From assembly GCF_045063725.1 (NCBI RefSeq), contig NZ_CP173695.1: DNA of 64,000 nucleotides. One strand, written 5' to 3'. Below, one piece after another: positions 7,641-17,163 of the stretch. The DNA is from Sellimonas catena (GTDB taxonomy: Bacteria; Bacillota; Clostridia; Lachnospirales; Lachnospiraceae). A program made the position numbers and the translations under genes. Each line of letters opens with the position of its first letter. Position 1 is the stretch's first letter. The notes below the pieces were generated by a model. It was not told where the DNA came from and ran no database searches. It saw nothing but the letters and a program-made list of their open reading frames with translations.

Positions 7641-8054
7641 ATGAAGAAAGTCAATCTCAGGGAATTGTATCCCGATGTTTATAAAAACGATCACTTTGTA
7701 GAAGTAACAGAAGATGTGCTGGAGACAATCCGATCCGCTGAGCGTGCAGAAGCTGCCTATAACCGGAGGACGTATCGCTATAAAGCGCATTACTCCCTGG
7801 ACTGCGACAACGGCATTGAAAATGCGATCCTGGTGAAGCCCCAGACACCGGAAATGCTTCTGGAGGAAAAGCAGCTGCGGGAGCAGCTTTATGCCGCTGT
7901 GATGGCTCTGCCAGAGAAGCAGGCCAAGAGGATCTATGCCCGGTATTACCTGGGTATGCGTGTGAGCGAGATAGCAGTAGCGGAGGGTGTAGACCCAAGC
8001 CGTGTCCGTGACAGCATTCGGCGTGGTCTGAAGCAGCTGGCAAAGTATTTTTAG
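7641..8054 (+). CDS. Sigma-70 region 4-like protein (copy 1)
   Basis: 137 residues after GGAGGTACATA. The C-terminus is a sigma-like region 4 HTH: LPEKQAKRIYARYYLGMRVSEIAVAEGVDPSRVRDSIRRGLKQL (about 93-134). The N-terminus has DVYKNDHFVEVTEDVLETIR and a basic patch (RRTYRYKAHYSLD). Proteins of this type, also called orf7-like in Tn916 relatives, are thought to be ICE regulators. Copy 2 at 17763-18176 differs at six residues only. Confidence 0.85.
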   Translation: MKKVNLRELYPDVYKNDHFVEVTEDVLETIRSAERAEAAYNRRTYRYKAHYSLDCDNGIENAILVKPQTPEMLLEEKQLREQLYAAVMALPEKQAKRIYARYYLGMRVSEIAVAEGVDPSRVRDSIRRGLKQLAKYF

Positions 8055-8068
8055 GATAGAATAACAAA

Positions 8069-8112
8069 GGGCGCAAGGTCTCAAAGTGCTTCTGGCACAT
8101 AGCCTTGCGCCC
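8069..8112 (+). terminator. Terminator-like hairpin after sigma copy 1
   Basis: GGGCGCAAGG (8069-8078) pairs perfectly with CCTTGCGCCC (8103-8112) around a 24-nt loop. The T-run is weak (CATTTGC), so it may instead be an RNA stability element. Confidence 0.55.
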
Positions 8113-8175
8113 CATTTGCATCCTTGTATTCTTCGAGTGAAAGAAATATAATAAGCCATATTGGAGGGAAACTAT

Positions 8176-8352
8176 ATGGATTATATGACGCTGAAAGAAG
8201 CAAGTGAAAAATGGGGTGTTACCCCAAGGCAGATCAATTATCTGTGTGCCGGTGGGCGTATCCCCGGCGCTGTAAAGATGGCTACCATTTGGCTGATTCC
8301 CAAGGATGCAGAGAAACCGGCAGACCGTCGTTTCAAAAATACAAAAAAATAA
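8176..8352 (+). CDS. Small excisionase-like HTH protein preceding the TCS
   Basis: 58 residues from ATG at 8176, 8 bp after GGAGG. The sequence MDYMTLKEASEKWGVTPRQI is a MerR/Xis-type winged helix, ending in WLIPKDAEKPADRR. A close relative (32792-32980, EAAKKWGISERRVQILC...WLIPKDAEKPIDGR) also sits directly before a two-component system in element 2. It may be a DNA-binding accessory to these resistance cassettes rather than a true excisionase. Confidence 0.75.
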   Translation: MDYMTLKEASEKWGVTPRQINYLCAGGRIPGAVKMATIWLIPKDAEKPADRRFKNTKK

Positions 8353-8359
8353 TCTTCTC

Positions 8360-8391
8360 GTGAGGTTTCTGTGACATTTGGATGCTACACT
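8360..8391 (+). promoter_or_regulatory. Response-regulator boxes and promoter before the TCS genes
   Basis: Two boxes 11 bp apart, GTGAGGTTT (8360-8368) and GTGACATTT (8371-8379), precede a TACACT -10-like hexamer (8386-8391). The same boxes precede both transporter operons, so the regulator likely controls its own expression. Confidence 0.75.
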
Positions 8392-8413
8392 AAGAATGAA
8401 GGAGTGTGATACA

Positions 8414-9100
8414 ATGCGAATTTTAGTAGTCGAAGATGACCGACTTTTGAATAATACCTTGTGCTATAACCTGGATGCTGCGGGCTATGTCGTGGACTCT
8501 GCATTGACAAAATCAGCAGCCAGCAATTTTTTGACAAAGCAGGACTATGACCTGATCGTGTTGGATGTAAACCTGCCGGACGGGAATGGCTTTGATTTCT
8601 GCCGTGAGGTAAAGGAGCGCCGGCCGGATACAGCGGTGATCTTCCTGACCGCAAATGATATGGAGAGCGATATGCTCAAAGGATATGAACTGGGTGCAGA
8701 GGACTATGTGATCAAGCCATTTCCAATGAGCGTCTTTCAAAAGAAGCTGTCTGTGGTGCTGGGGAGGCTGGCAAAGCAGTCTGGCGGCGGGGATAGCTAT
8801 GAGGACGGCGCACTGTCCATCAATTTCTCGGAAATGACTGCTTCTTTGTCTGGTAAGCCGCTGGTGTTCACTCCATTGGAATACCGGCTTTTGAAAATCA
8901 TGACCAAAAACCCGCAGAATGTTTTGACCAGGCAGGTGCTTCTTGAAAAACTGTGGGATGCCGATGGGAACTTTGTGGATGAACACGCCCTGACCGCAGC
9001 CATCAGCCGGGTGCGGAACAAAATTGAAACGGATGGACACCAGTACATCAAGACAGTGTACGGCATGGGCTATATGTGGATCGGAGGGGCGCTCAAATGA
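8414..9100 (+). CDS. OmpR-family response regulator of the Bce-like module
   Basis: 228 residues from ATG at 8414 (GAAGGAG upstream). Receiver domain with acidic pocket EDD (7-9), phospho-acceptor D51 in VLDVNLPDG, T/K in FLTAND and YVIKPF. The C-terminal winged helix includes LTPLEYRLLKIM-like FTPLEYRLLK and VDEHALTAAISRVRNKIE. It is the partner of the kinase whose start overlaps its stop (ATGA). It likely activates the two downstream bceAB-like operons through the GTGA(C/G)(A/G)TTT boxes. Confidence 0.93.
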   Translation: MRILVVEDDRLLNNTLCYNLDAAGYVVDSALTKSAASNFLTKQDYDLIVLDVNLPDGNGFDFCREVKERRPDTAVIFLTANDMESDMLKGYELGAEDYVIKPFPMSVFQKKLSVVLGRLAKQSGGGDSYEDGALSINFSEMTASLSGKPLVFTPLEYRLLKIMTKNPQNVLTRQVLLEKLWDADGNFVDEHALTAAISRVRNKIETDGHQYIKTVYGMGYMWIGGALK

Positions 9101-10128
9101 ATATGCGAAAACTCTCCATCAACAAAGCCTGCGTCCTTTTGGGAACACTTCTGCTACTGGCAGTTGGTGCAGTCTGCACCGCTGTTTATCTGCTGACCCG
9201 GAATATAACCGCTGTCCGGTGTGTGTTCCTGTTCAGTCTTTTTGTACTGCTCTGCGTTATCCTCTTTGTGGCCCTGATCCGCCGGAAGCTGGTCCGGTTC
9301 TCCGATGCCTTTTGTGGTCAGATGGATGATATGCTCTCCGGGGATATGCAGCCCAAGCAGACGGTTGAGGAAGAAAGCCTGTTCTATAAAATCAACTACC
9401 GGCTGGGGCGGCTGTACGAAGTTATGCAGGAAAATAAAAACAGCATCGCAAAGGAACGGGCTGACCTGCAAGAGCTGATCTCTGACATCTCCCATCAGGT
9501 CAAGACCCCGATTGCCAACTTGAAGATGATTAACAACACGCTGCTTGAAAACGAGGTTCCCCCACAGAAGCAAAAGGAATTTCTGACAGCCCAGGCCAGC
9601 CAGCTTGATAAGCTGGACTTCCTCATGCAAGCCATGATTAAAACCTCCCGCCTGGAAACCGGAGTCATTTCGCTGGAGCAAAAACTGCAGCCGGTTTATG
9701 ATACCCTTGCCGCTGCCTTGGGCGGGATTTTGCTCAATGCCGAAAAGAAACAAATAGATGTGCAGGTGGAATGCCCGGAGCATTTGGATGCGTGTCACGA
9801 TAGAAAATGGACAAGCGAAGCCCTGTTCAACATTCTGGACAACGCAGTGAAGTACACCCCGGCAGGCAGACAGATCCGTGTGTCCGTGGAAGGCTGGGAA
9901 ATGTATGTGCAGATCGACATTGCCGACACCGGCATCGGCATTTCGGAGCAGCACCAGGGGACGATTTTCAAACGGTTTTACCGGGAAGATGCGGTGCATG
10001 ATGTGGACGGTATTGGGATTGGCCTGTATCTGGCCCGCGAGATCGTGACCTTGCAGGGCGGTTATATCAGGGTGGCGTCCGAGGTCGGGAAAGGCTCAAC
10101 CTTTTCTGTTTTCCTACTCCGAAAGTAG
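9097..10128 (+). CDS. Intramembrane-sensing histidine kinase (BceS-like)
   Basis: 343 residues from the ATG that overlaps the regulator stop. Two membrane helices (about 11-33 and 42-61) with only a short external loop, the pattern of intramembrane-sensing kinases that read transporter activity rather than the drug itself. Phospho-acceptor H133 in SDISHQVKTPIANLK, then an HATPase domain with N-box LFNILDNAVKYTPAG, DTGIGI and GIGIGLYLAREI. A BceAB-type transporter usually serves as sensor, and two such transporters follow. Confidence 0.92.
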   Translation: MNMRKLSINKACVLLGTLLLLAVGAVCTAVYLLTRNITAVRCVFLFSLFVLLCVILFVALIRRKLVRFSDAFCGQMDDMLSGDMQPKQTVEEESLFYKINYRLGRLYEVMQENKNSIAKERADLQELISDISHQVKTPIANLKMINNTLLENEVPPQKQKEFLTAQASQLDKLDFLMQAMIKTSRLETGVISLEQKLQPVYDTLAAALGGILLNAEKKQIDVQVECPEHLDACHDRKWTSEALFNILDNAVKYTPAGRQIRVSVEGWEMYVQIDIADTGIGISEQHQGTIFKRFYREDAVHDVDGIGIGLYLAREIVTLQGGYIRVASEVGKGSTFSVFLLRK

Positions 10129-10150
10129 CGCCGACACGCCCCAAAAATTG

Positions 10151-10239
10151 AAATGTCACAGGCTTGTGACATTTGGGGCCGAATTTAGCGGAAATTTTTT
10201 GTGGCTCGTGACATTTCTGTGAGGTTTGGTCGTTACAAT
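10151..10239 (+). promoter_or_regulatory. Operator and promoter of transporter operon 1
   Basis: A perfect inverted repeat with arms AAATGTCACA (10151-10160) and TGTGACATTT (10165-10174) lies upstream of two direct boxes, GTGACATTT (10208-10216) and GTGAGGTTT (10219-10227), 11 bp apart, and TACAAT (10234-10239). The box spacing is one helical turn, as for OmpR-type regulators. No -35 consensus is seen, consistent with activation. Confidence 0.85.
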
Positions 10240-10271
10240 GGGTTTATCAAAAAGAAAGGATGGTGTTCTTT

Positions 10272-10937
10272 ATGAGCATTTTGCAAACGACTGAACTGAA
10301 AAAATATTATGGCGCAGAGCCGAACATTACCAGAGCCTTGGATGGTGTGACCCTCTCCATAGAAAAGGGCGAATTTGTAGCCATCGTGGGAACCTCCGGC
10401 AGCGGTAAATCCACACTGCTGAACATGATCGGCGGGCTGGATGTGCCTACCTCCGGCCAGGTTGTAGTGGATGGCAAGGAGCTGTCCAAACTCAAAGACG
10501 AAGAACTGACCGTTTTCCGCAGAAGAAAGATCGGCTTTATCTTCCAGAACTACAATCTGGTGCCGGTGCTGAATGTCTTTGAAAACATTGTGCTGCCTGT
10601 GGAGCTGGACGGAAACAAGGTAGACAAGAAGTTTATGAACGAAGTAGTACAGATGTTGGGGCTGGAGGATAAGCTGAACAATATGCCCAATAACCTCTCC
10701 GGCGGCCAACAGCAGCGCGTAGCCATTGCCCGCGCCTTGGTGTCAAAGCCCGCTATTGTTTTGGCTGATGAACCCACCGGCAACCTGGACAGCAAAACCA
10801 GCGCCGATGTGCTGGGGCTTCTGAAAACCACAAGCCAGAAATTCCACCAGACCCTCGTGATGATTACCCATAACAGTGAGATCGCCCAGCTTGCTGACCG
10901 TATCATTCGGATCGAGGATGGTAAGATTATGCAGTAA
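10272..10937 (+). CDS. ABC transporter ATP-binding protein 1 (BceA-like)
   Basis: 221 residues from ATG at 10272 (AAAGGATG upstream). Walker A GTSGSGKST, Q-loop QNYNLVPVLNVFENI, signature LSGGQQQRVAIARAL, Walker B IVLADEPTGNLDS and H-loop MITHN. It belongs to the MacB/LolD/BceA type that pairs with FtsX-like permeases. It is 13 bp upstream of its permease. The paralogue at 13814-14479 is very similar along its length. Confidence 0.95.
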   Translation: MSILQTTELKKYYGAEPNITRALDGVTLSIEKGEFVAIVGTSGSGKSTLLNMIGGLDVPTSGQVVVDGKELSKLKDEELTVFRRRKIGFIFQNYNLVPVLNVFENIVLPVELDGNKVDKKFMNEVVQMLGLEDKLNNMPNNLSGGQQQRVAIARALVSKPAIVLADEPTGNLDSKTSADVLGLLKTTSQKFHQTLVMITHNSEIAQLADRIIRIEDGKIMQ

Positions 10938-10950
10938 AGGGGGCGGGACT

Positions 10951-13602
10951 ATGAATGACATTCTATTTGGCAATAACAACAAGGCTGTCATCAAAAAGCT
11001 GGCAAACCGCAGCTTCCGAAGCAACAAAATGCGGAATGTGATTGCGGTCATTGCGATTGCCCTGACAACCTTTCTCTTTACGGCAGTCCTGACCATTGGC
11101 ATGGGTGCCAGTGGGACGCTGGAATACAGCATGGCAAAACTGATGGGGTCATCTGCTGATGCTCTGGTGCAGGGACTTTCCGAGGAGCAGTTTCAGCAGT
11201 TAAAACAAAATGCCATGTTTGAAAAGGTGGGCTGCTGGGTACCTGTTGATATTATGACCAACACCAACCGGCGTGTTGCAGAGGTCGATTACGCCGATCA
11301 GGCCCAGTTGGAGATTCGGATGCTGACGCCGCGTACAGGCTCTGCCCCTCAAAAAGTAAATGAGGTTTTGGTTTCTGCCAATATACTGAAGGATCTGAAC
11401 ATCGAAGAAAAAATTGGGGCAGAAATTCCCATTGAATTGAAGGCCCGTCAAAGTGGTCAAATTTATCATTTTGATATGGTCGTATCCGGTATTTATGACA
11501 CGCCAAACGAAAAATCTGAATCGGTCATTGTTTCTAAGGCGTTTTTGGAAGAAAATCCAGAGATGATGAGTGATATTACGCAGGGGCGTATTGGTTGCGG
11601 CATTTATAGTGCGGATGTAGTGATGCGGGATAACTATATGGTAAAGGACCGCATTTCAGAGCTTGTCCGCAATATCGGCGGCAATCCGGACGATATCAAT
11701 GCAGACAACGCGGTTCGCGTTGCCCTTAACCCCATCATTTCCGGTGACAGTGGTCTTATGATGTGGCTGGTAGCCAGTGTGTTTGGAATCCTGTTCATGT
11801 TCTGCGGGTATCTGCTGATCTACAATGTATTTGAGATTGCAGTTACCAACGACATTCGGCAGTATGGCCTGCTGAGGACTGTGGGAACTACTTCCCAGCA
11901 GATCAAGCGTTTGGTCAACCGGCAGGCGCTGTACCTGTTCCTGATTGGTACACCATTCGGACTGCTTTTCGGCATATTACTTGGTCGCAGTATTCTGCCT
12001 GTGGCACTCCAGATATTTGCTGTTGATTACAGCGGAGGAAACATTGAGGTCGGTACGCTCCCATATTGGGGCATTATCGTAGGTGCGATCCTGTTCTCAG
12101 GACTTACGGTTTATATCAGTACCAGAAAGTCGGTGAAGAAAGCCTCTCGTGTGTCACCTATCGAGGCTATCCGCTATGTAGAACAGGATACTGTTTCCAT
12201 AAAGCGGAAAAAGACAAATGCCGGAGCAGTTATTCCCCGTATGGCGAAAGCCAATCTCCAACGCAATAAGCGCCGGACGGTCTTTATTGTGATCTCCCTG
12301 ACTCTGAGCATTGTCCTTCTGAACTCGGTGTTTATATTCAGCGGCAGTTTTGACGAAGATGCCTATATTACAAAACAGACCCGAAGTGATTTTATGGTAT
12401 ATAGCCCAAGCATTCAAGCGGCATTTGGAAATGACTTTGGTCATAACAGCGCTGTTCCAGAGAGGGCGGTACAGGAAATCGAACAGCAGTCCGGAGTAAT
12501 GAATGAAGTCTACCTATACCGAAACACTTTTGAAGATGACCATATTTCCTGTGATTGGGGAACTCCCTATGTGGTTGATAACACATATAAAAATAGCCAA
12601 ATGTTGCCGGAGCACATCAACCAGGGGGTTTACCAAACAAGAAATAAAAGAAATCGTGCTGCACTGGCTGCGGATAACCATCCTCTCGGAAATGTGTTTG
12701 GCTTTTCGGAAAACTTCTTAGATAGAGTGGATATTATCGAGGGTGAAACTGATTTGTCTGTCCTGAAAGAAAAGCTATGGAATGAAAACAATGTAATTTT
12801 AGTAGCAAAATATAATGATAGAGGTAATTTAGCGGGTGGTTCGGAGAATCCCAATTACTATGGTCTATCAGTTGGAGATACCATTCAATTTTATGAAAAT
12901 GGAATACCAACCGAGAAATTCACGGTGATTGCAAAAGTTGCGGGTACTGACAGCGAAGTAGATTTGACTGGCGGTGGTTCTAACATCTCGCGAATGATAG
13001 AAGGTCCCGGGATTTATATGGCCGAAAACAAATTCAAAGAGATTTATGAAATGCCTACTTTATATGGTTTCCTCTTTGATGTAGAGGAACAGTACCAACA
13101 GGATATGGAGAACCATTTGGCGCAAGATACAGATGTTGCCTACACCTCCATCTTGACAATGAAAGCGACTGTTTCCGGTGTGAAAAATGTCGTCCTGCTG
13201 ATCGGTGGAGTGATCGGCGCTGTATTTGCTCTGGTGGGGCTGATCAATTTCATCAATCTGGTTATGACCAATATCATCACGCGCCGCCATGAGTTTGCTA
13301 CTATGCAGAGCATCGGCATGACGAACCGGCAGCTCCGAAAGATGATAATTTCTGAAAGCTTCTCTTATGTGCTGCTGGCAGGGATTGTTGGTACACTGGC
13401 TGCGGGGGCGCTTGGCATGACATTGGTAAGGGCTTTTGTAGAAAACGGTCCAACCAGTCTGATGATGACATTCCAGATGACCTTGCTGCCTGCACTGATT
13501 ATGCTGGCTCTATTTCTGGTATTGGCATTTATCGTTCCCGTTGTCGCGCTCCGGCTCTTTAACAATCGGAGTGTCGTAGAACGGCTTCGGGTAAATGAAT
13601 AA
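10951..13602 (+). CDS. FtsX-type ABC transporter permease 1 (BceB-like)
   Basis: 883 residues from ATG at 10951. One N-terminal helix (about 27-50) is followed by an external domain, an FtsX block (about 260-410: LMMWLVASVFGILFMFCGYLLIYNVFEI...DIRQYGLLRTVGTT), then a second helix and external domain, and a C-terminal FtsX block (about 735-880: ITRRHEFATMQSIGMTNRQL). With two FtsX blocks it is longer than classic BceB (about 650), but it belongs to the same antimicrobial-peptide resistance class. The specific drug is not predictable. Confidence 0.9.
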   Translation: MNDILFGNNNKAVIKKLANRSFRSNKMRNVIAVIAIALTTFLFTAVLTIGMGASGTLEYSMAKLMGSSADALVQGLSEEQFQQLKQNAMFEKVGCWVPVDIMTNTNRRVAEVDYADQAQLEIRMLTPRTGSAPQKVNEVLVSANILKDLNIEEKIGAEIPIELKARQSGQIYHFDMVVSGIYDTPNEKSESVIVSKAFLEENPEMMSDITQGRIGCGIYSADVVMRDNYMVKDRISELVRNIGGNPDDINADNAVRVALNPIISGDSGLMMWLVASVFGILFMFCGYLLIYNVFEIAVTNDIRQYGLLRTVGTTSQQIKRLVNRQALYLFLIGTPFGLLFGILLGRSILPVALQIFAVDYSGGNIEVGTLPYWGIIVGAILFSGLTVYISTRKSVKKASRVSPIEAIRYVEQDTVSIKRKKTNAGAVIPRMAKANLQRNKRRTVFIVISLTLSIVLLNSVFIFSGSFDEDAYITKQTRSDFMVYSPSIQAAFGNDFGHNSAVPERAVQEIEQQSGVMNEVYLYRNTFEDDHISCDWGTPYVVDNTYKNSQMLPEHINQGVYQTRNKRNRAALAADNHPLGNVFGFSENFLDRVDIIEGETDLSVLKEKLWNENNVILVAKYNDRGNLAGGSENPNYYGLSVGDTIQFYENGIPTEKFTVIAKVAGTDSEVDLTGGGSNISRMIEGPGIYMAENKFKEIYEMPTLYGFLFDVEEQYQQDMENHLAQDTDVAYTSILTMKATVSGVKNVVLLIGGVIGAVFALVGLINFINLVMTNIITRRHEFATMQSIGMTNRQLRKMIISESFSYVLLAGIVGTLAAGALGMTLVRAFVENGPTSLMMTFQMTLLPALIMLALFLVLAFIVPVVALRLFNNRSVVERLRVNE

Positions 13603-13661
13603 CAGGCTCAGCCATATCAAGTGAATACTTCCTACGCCGTCGTATGCGGCTGTGGGACACG

Positions 13662-13690
13662 AAAACCGGGGGATTTTTCTCCCGGTTTTT
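13662..13690 (+). terminator. Terminator between the two transporter operons
   Basis: AAAACCGGG (13662-13670) pairs with CCCGGTTTT (13681-13689), ending in T-run. Confidence 0.85.
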
Positions 13691-13691
13691 C

Positions 13692-13780
13692 AAATGTCAC
13701 GAACTTGTGACATTTGGGGCCGAATTTAGCGGAAATTTTTTGTGGCTCGTGACATTTCTGTGAGGTTTGTTCGTTACAAT
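13692..13780 (+). promoter_or_regulatory. Operator and promoter of transporter operon 2
   Basis: Almost base-for-base copy of the region before operon 1: inverted repeat arms AAATGTCAC (13692-13700) and GTGACATTT (13707-13715), boxes GTGACATTT (13749-13757) and GTGAGGTTT (13760-13768), and TACAAT (13775-13780). Both transporters should respond together. Confidence 0.85.
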
Positions 13781-13813
13781 GGGTCTAAGTGAAAGAAAGG
13801 ATGGTGGTTCTCT

Positions 13814-14479
13814 ATGAGCATTTTGCAGACGATTGAACTGAAAAAATACTACGGCACAAAGCCGAATATCACAAAGGCCCTGGATGGTGTGAACCTCTCT
13901 GTTGAGCAGGGGGAATTTGTAGCGATTGTTGGAACCTCCGGCAGCGGTAAATCCACGCTGTTAAACATGATTGGCGGGCTGGATGTGCCTACCTCCGGCA
14001 AGGTCATTGTGGATGGGCGCGACCTCTCTACATTGAAAGATGAGCAGCTTACCATCTTCCGCAGGAGAAAAATCGGCTTCATCTTCCAAAACTACAATCT
14101 GGTACCAGTTCTAAATGTTTACGAAAACATCGTGTTGCCCGTAGAACTGGACGGAAATAAGGTAGACAAAAGGTTTATGAAAGAAGTGGTGCGGATGCTG
14201 GGGCTGGAGGATAAGCTGAACAATATGCCCAGCAATCTCTCCGGCGGCCAGCAGCAGCGTGTAGCCATCGCCCGCGCTCTGGTATCGAAGCCTGCTATCG
14301 TTCTGGCTGACGAGCCTACCGGCAATCTGGATAGTATGACCAGCAGCGATGTGCTGAGCCTGCTGAAAGTTACCAGCACAAAATTCCACCAGACCCTCGT
14401 AATGATTACCCATAATAATGAGATCGCTCAGCTTGCCGACCGCATTATTCGGATCGAGGATGGTAAGATCGTACAGTAA
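13814..14479 (+). CDS. ABC transporter ATP-binding protein 2 (BceA-like)
   Basis: 221 residues, same length and motifs as copy 1: Walker A GTSGSGKST, LSGGQQQRVAIARAL, ADEPTGNLDSMTSS and MITHNNE. Differences from copy 1 are scattered and conservative. It is followed 12 bp later by its own permease, so it is a duplicated transporter rather than a spare ATPase. The ATPases are far more alike than the permeases, as expected if the two pumps recognise different peptides. Confidence 0.95.
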   Translation: MSILQTIELKKYYGTKPNITKALDGVNLSVEQGEFVAIVGTSGSGKSTLLNMIGGLDVPTSGKVIVDGRDLSTLKDEQLTIFRRRKIGFIFQNYNLVPVLNVYENIVLPVELDGNKVDKRFMKEVVRMLGLEDKLNNMPSNLSGGQQQRVAIARALVSKPAIVLADEPTGNLDSMTSSDVLSLLKVTSTKFHQTLVMITHNNEIAQLADRIIRIEDGKIVQ

Positions 14480-14491
14480 GGGGGTGGGACT

Positions 14492-17125
14492 ATGAATGAT
14501 ATTTTATTTGGCAACAATAATTCCAAAGTAATTACCAAGCTATCCAAACGCTATTTCAAGAAGAATAAGGTACGCAATCTGGCTGCACTGCTGGCAATTA
14601 TCCTGACTGCTTTCCTATTTACCTCTATCACTTCCCTGGCGTTCAATATGGCGTCCTCCATCCAACTCTCTCTGCAAATGCAGAAAGGCAGCAAGGCGGA
14701 TGGCACTTTGGGGTATATGACGGAGGAACAGTACGAGCAGCTTGTAAACAGCGATTTTGTGGACCAGGCAGGCCACCGGCGTATCATTGGCTATGCAAGC
14801 AACACTTCCAGCCATTCCATTGAGATCAATTATGCGGACAGTGTGCAACAGGAACTGACCTTCTGTGTGCCTACCCACGGAGCTGCACCGGAGAAAGCGA
14901 ATGAGATCGCCACTACGGATTTGGCGCTGAAGGCGCTGGGTGTAGAACCTGAGATCGGCGCAGAGGTTCCGTTGGAATTTGAACTGCGGGGGAAAACTTA
15001 TCATTACGATATGGTGCTTTCCGGCTGGTGGGAAGCAAGCAATGACTCTGTGAGCGTTGCGACTGTTTCAGAGCAGTTTATAAAGGAAAACCCCGATGTG
15101 GTCCAGAACACTTATGCGGTAGACCATGAAATGTCCGGCGTTACTTTTTCCGATGTCGTGCTGAAGAATAAAGCAAATGTTCAGCAGCAGTTGAATGAGT
15201 TCGTTTACTCCATTGGCGGCAATCCAGAGGATATGGGCGCAGACAATTTCATTCTCGCCTCTGAAAATCAAATGTCCCAGGGATTGACTTCATCAGAGTC
15301 CATCGTGTTTGCTGTTGTATTTATCCTGATGTTTGTCGTGTGCGGATACCTGCTGATCTACAATATCTTTGATATTTCTGTGATGCAGGATGTTCGTCAA
15401 TACGGCCTGCTGCGGACGATTGGCACTTCCACACGGCAGATCAAGGGCATTGTGAACCGTCAGGCAGTCTGGCTCACGCTGATCGGGCTGCCTATTGGTC
15501 TGATCGCCGGTTTCTTTGCCGGTTGGGTGCTGCTTCCTATCGTGACAGAGATCATTAACCTTGAATACTCTATGGTGGGTACATCCGTATCGACCTCGCC
15601 CCTGATCTTTGTTATTGCCGCTCTCTTTACAATCCTGACCGTGTTTATCAGCACCCGGAAGCCTGCAAAAAAGGCGGCAAAGATTTCTCCTCTGGAGGCG
15701 ATCCGCTACACCGAGCAGAACGCCTATAAAAAGAGAAGTGCCAAGCGTACCAATGGAGTAAAGCTGTCCCGCATGGCCTTTTCCAACCTGGGGCGCAATC
15801 GTCGGCGTTCAGCGTTCATCATTATTTCCCTGCTTCTGTGCATCGTCCTGTTTAACTCTATCATCATTGTGACGCAAAGCCTTGATGAAGAAAAGTGGGT
15901 AAACCGTGTTACCAGAACAGATTTTAATGTCTATAACTCCGCCGCATTTAATGTAATGGAAAGCGTTCAGCACCATGAAGATACGCTCTCACAGCAGGCG
16001 GTGGATCTGATTGCCGGACAGCCCGGAGTTGAGGATGAACGCTATCTTTACCGAAATACAAAAGACGATAGAAATGTGTTGGTTGACTATGGGTTTGAAG
16101 ATTTAAGTGGCATAGAGCTATTCCACGAGGAAGAAGGCGTCGTAAATCAAAGCTATCAGGGATATAGCCTGTACACAAGTTCTGATACCGAAAGGCGCTA
16201 TTTTGGTAATGTGATGGGAGCCTCCGAGAATTTCTGGGCGGATATGCGTATTTTTGAAGGCGAAAAAGATGCCGAAACCTTAACTCAGAAAATGGCTACC
16301 GGAGAATATGTCATTATTGGCTGTCCCATGGACAAACTGACAGAGGAACCAAAGAACACTCCGCTGACCGATCAGTTACAGGTTGGAGAGAGCATTTCCT
16401 TCTACAAGGGTGGGGAACTGGTCAAAACCAGCACTATCCTTGCGAAAGCGATCCTCGTGGGAACGGAAACCGAAACGCCGACAGGCGCCACCGCCCAGGC
16501 GCACATCGCCGCTGATGCTCCTTTTGTGTATCTTCCGGACACTGTATTTAAGGAAATCTATGACGCTCCCACGCTGCTGACTTATGGATTCAATGTGGAT
16601 GAAGCCTTGCAGCCGCAGATGGAAGAATTTTTGAGCAGCTATGTGAGTGAAAATACTTCGGTTGCCTATACTTCCACCAAGCTGTTGAAAGAGCAGCTTG
16701 ATTCGGTCCGCAGCATGATCCTGGTTATCGGCGGTCTGATTGGTTGCATCATGGCCTTTGCAGGACTGATTAACTTTACCAACATGATTATTACCAACAT
16801 CATCACCCGCCGCCATGAGTTTGCTACCATGCAGAGCATCGGTATGACCGGCAAGCAGCTTCGCCGCCTGATGGTCTATGAGGGCATCTATTATGCCGCA
16901 GGCGCAGACATTATCGGCGGAGCAGTCGCAGCGATCCTGGCAGTCACAGTGCTAAAGAGCGCATTGAATGGCCCTTCCATGTGGTTCTTTACTCTGAATA
17001 TTACATTGGTTCCCGTTCTGGTCATTGGTGTGCTTTATCTGCTGCTGGCTGCGGTCATTCCGCTAATCGTTCTCCACTTCTTTAACAAGGGAACTGTGGT
17101 GGAGCGGCTGAGGACATCGGAGTAA
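14492..17125 (+). CDS. FtsX-type ABC transporter permease 2 (BceB-like)
   Basis: 877 residues. Starts MNDILFGNNNSKVI like permease 1, and has the same layout: N-terminal helix (about 32-53), external domain, FtsX block with FILMFVVCGYLLIYNIFDISVMQDVRQYGLLRTIGTS (about 275-320), middle helix SAFIIISLLLCIVLFNSIII, and C-terminal FtsX block with ITRRHEFATMQSIGMTGKQL. The two external domains differ clearly from those of permease 1, while the cytoplasm-facing segments are conserved. Terminator follows at 17164. Confidence 0.92.
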   Translation: MNDILFGNNNSKVITKLSKRYFKKNKVRNLAALLAIILTAFLFTSITSLAFNMASSIQLSLQMQKGSKADGTLGYMTEEQYEQLVNSDFVDQAGHRRIIGYASNTSSHSIEINYADSVQQELTFCVPTHGAAPEKANEIATTDLALKALGVEPEIGAEVPLEFELRGKTYHYDMVLSGWWEASNDSVSVATVSEQFIKENPDVVQNTYAVDHEMSGVTFSDVVLKNKANVQQQLNEFVYSIGGNPEDMGADNFILASENQMSQGLTSSESIVFAVVFILMFVVCGYLLIYNIFDISVMQDVRQYGLLRTIGTSTRQIKGIVNRQAVWLTLIGLPIGLIAGFFAGWVLLPIVTEIINLEYSMVGTSVSTSPLIFVIAALFTILTVFISTRKPAKKAAKISPLEAIRYTEQNAYKKRSAKRTNGVKLSRMAFSNLGRNRRRSAFIIISLLLCIVLFNSIIIVTQSLDEEKWVNRVTRTDFNVYNSAAFNVMESVQHHEDTLSQQAVDLIAGQPGVEDERYLYRNTKDDRNVLVDYGFEDLSGIELFHEEEGVVNQSYQGYSLYTSSDTERRYFGNVMGASENFWADMRIFEGEKDAETLTQKMATGEYVIIGCPMDKLTEEPKNTPLTDQLQVGESISFYKGGELVKTSTILAKAILVGTETETPTGATAQAHIAADAPFVYLPDTVFKEIYDAPTLLTYGFNVDEALQPQMEEFLSSYVSENTSVAYTSTKLLKEQLDSVRSMILVIGGLIGCIMAFAGLINFTNMIITNIITRRHEFATMQSIGMTGKQLRRLMVYEGIYYAAGADIIGGAVAAILAVTVLKSALNGPSMWFFTLNITLVPVLVIGVLYLLLAAVIPLIVLHFFNKGTVVERLRTSE

Positions 17126-17163
17126 CGGCAGAGATTGCTACAATAAATAATCATAAACCTATT

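Larger units (their letters stand above)
7240..8055 (+). repeat. Left copy (R1) of ~800 bp direct repeat flanking the Bce module
   Basis: The segment matches 17380-18177 along its length by eye: an ACGGCGG/CGGTGGC hairpin, a 35-codon ORF, an inverted repeat before the RBS and a sigma-like gene (131 of 137 residues identical). Both copies point the same way, with 8.2 kb of antibiotic-response genes between them. The 5' part is less conserved than the gene part. Confidence 0.85.
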
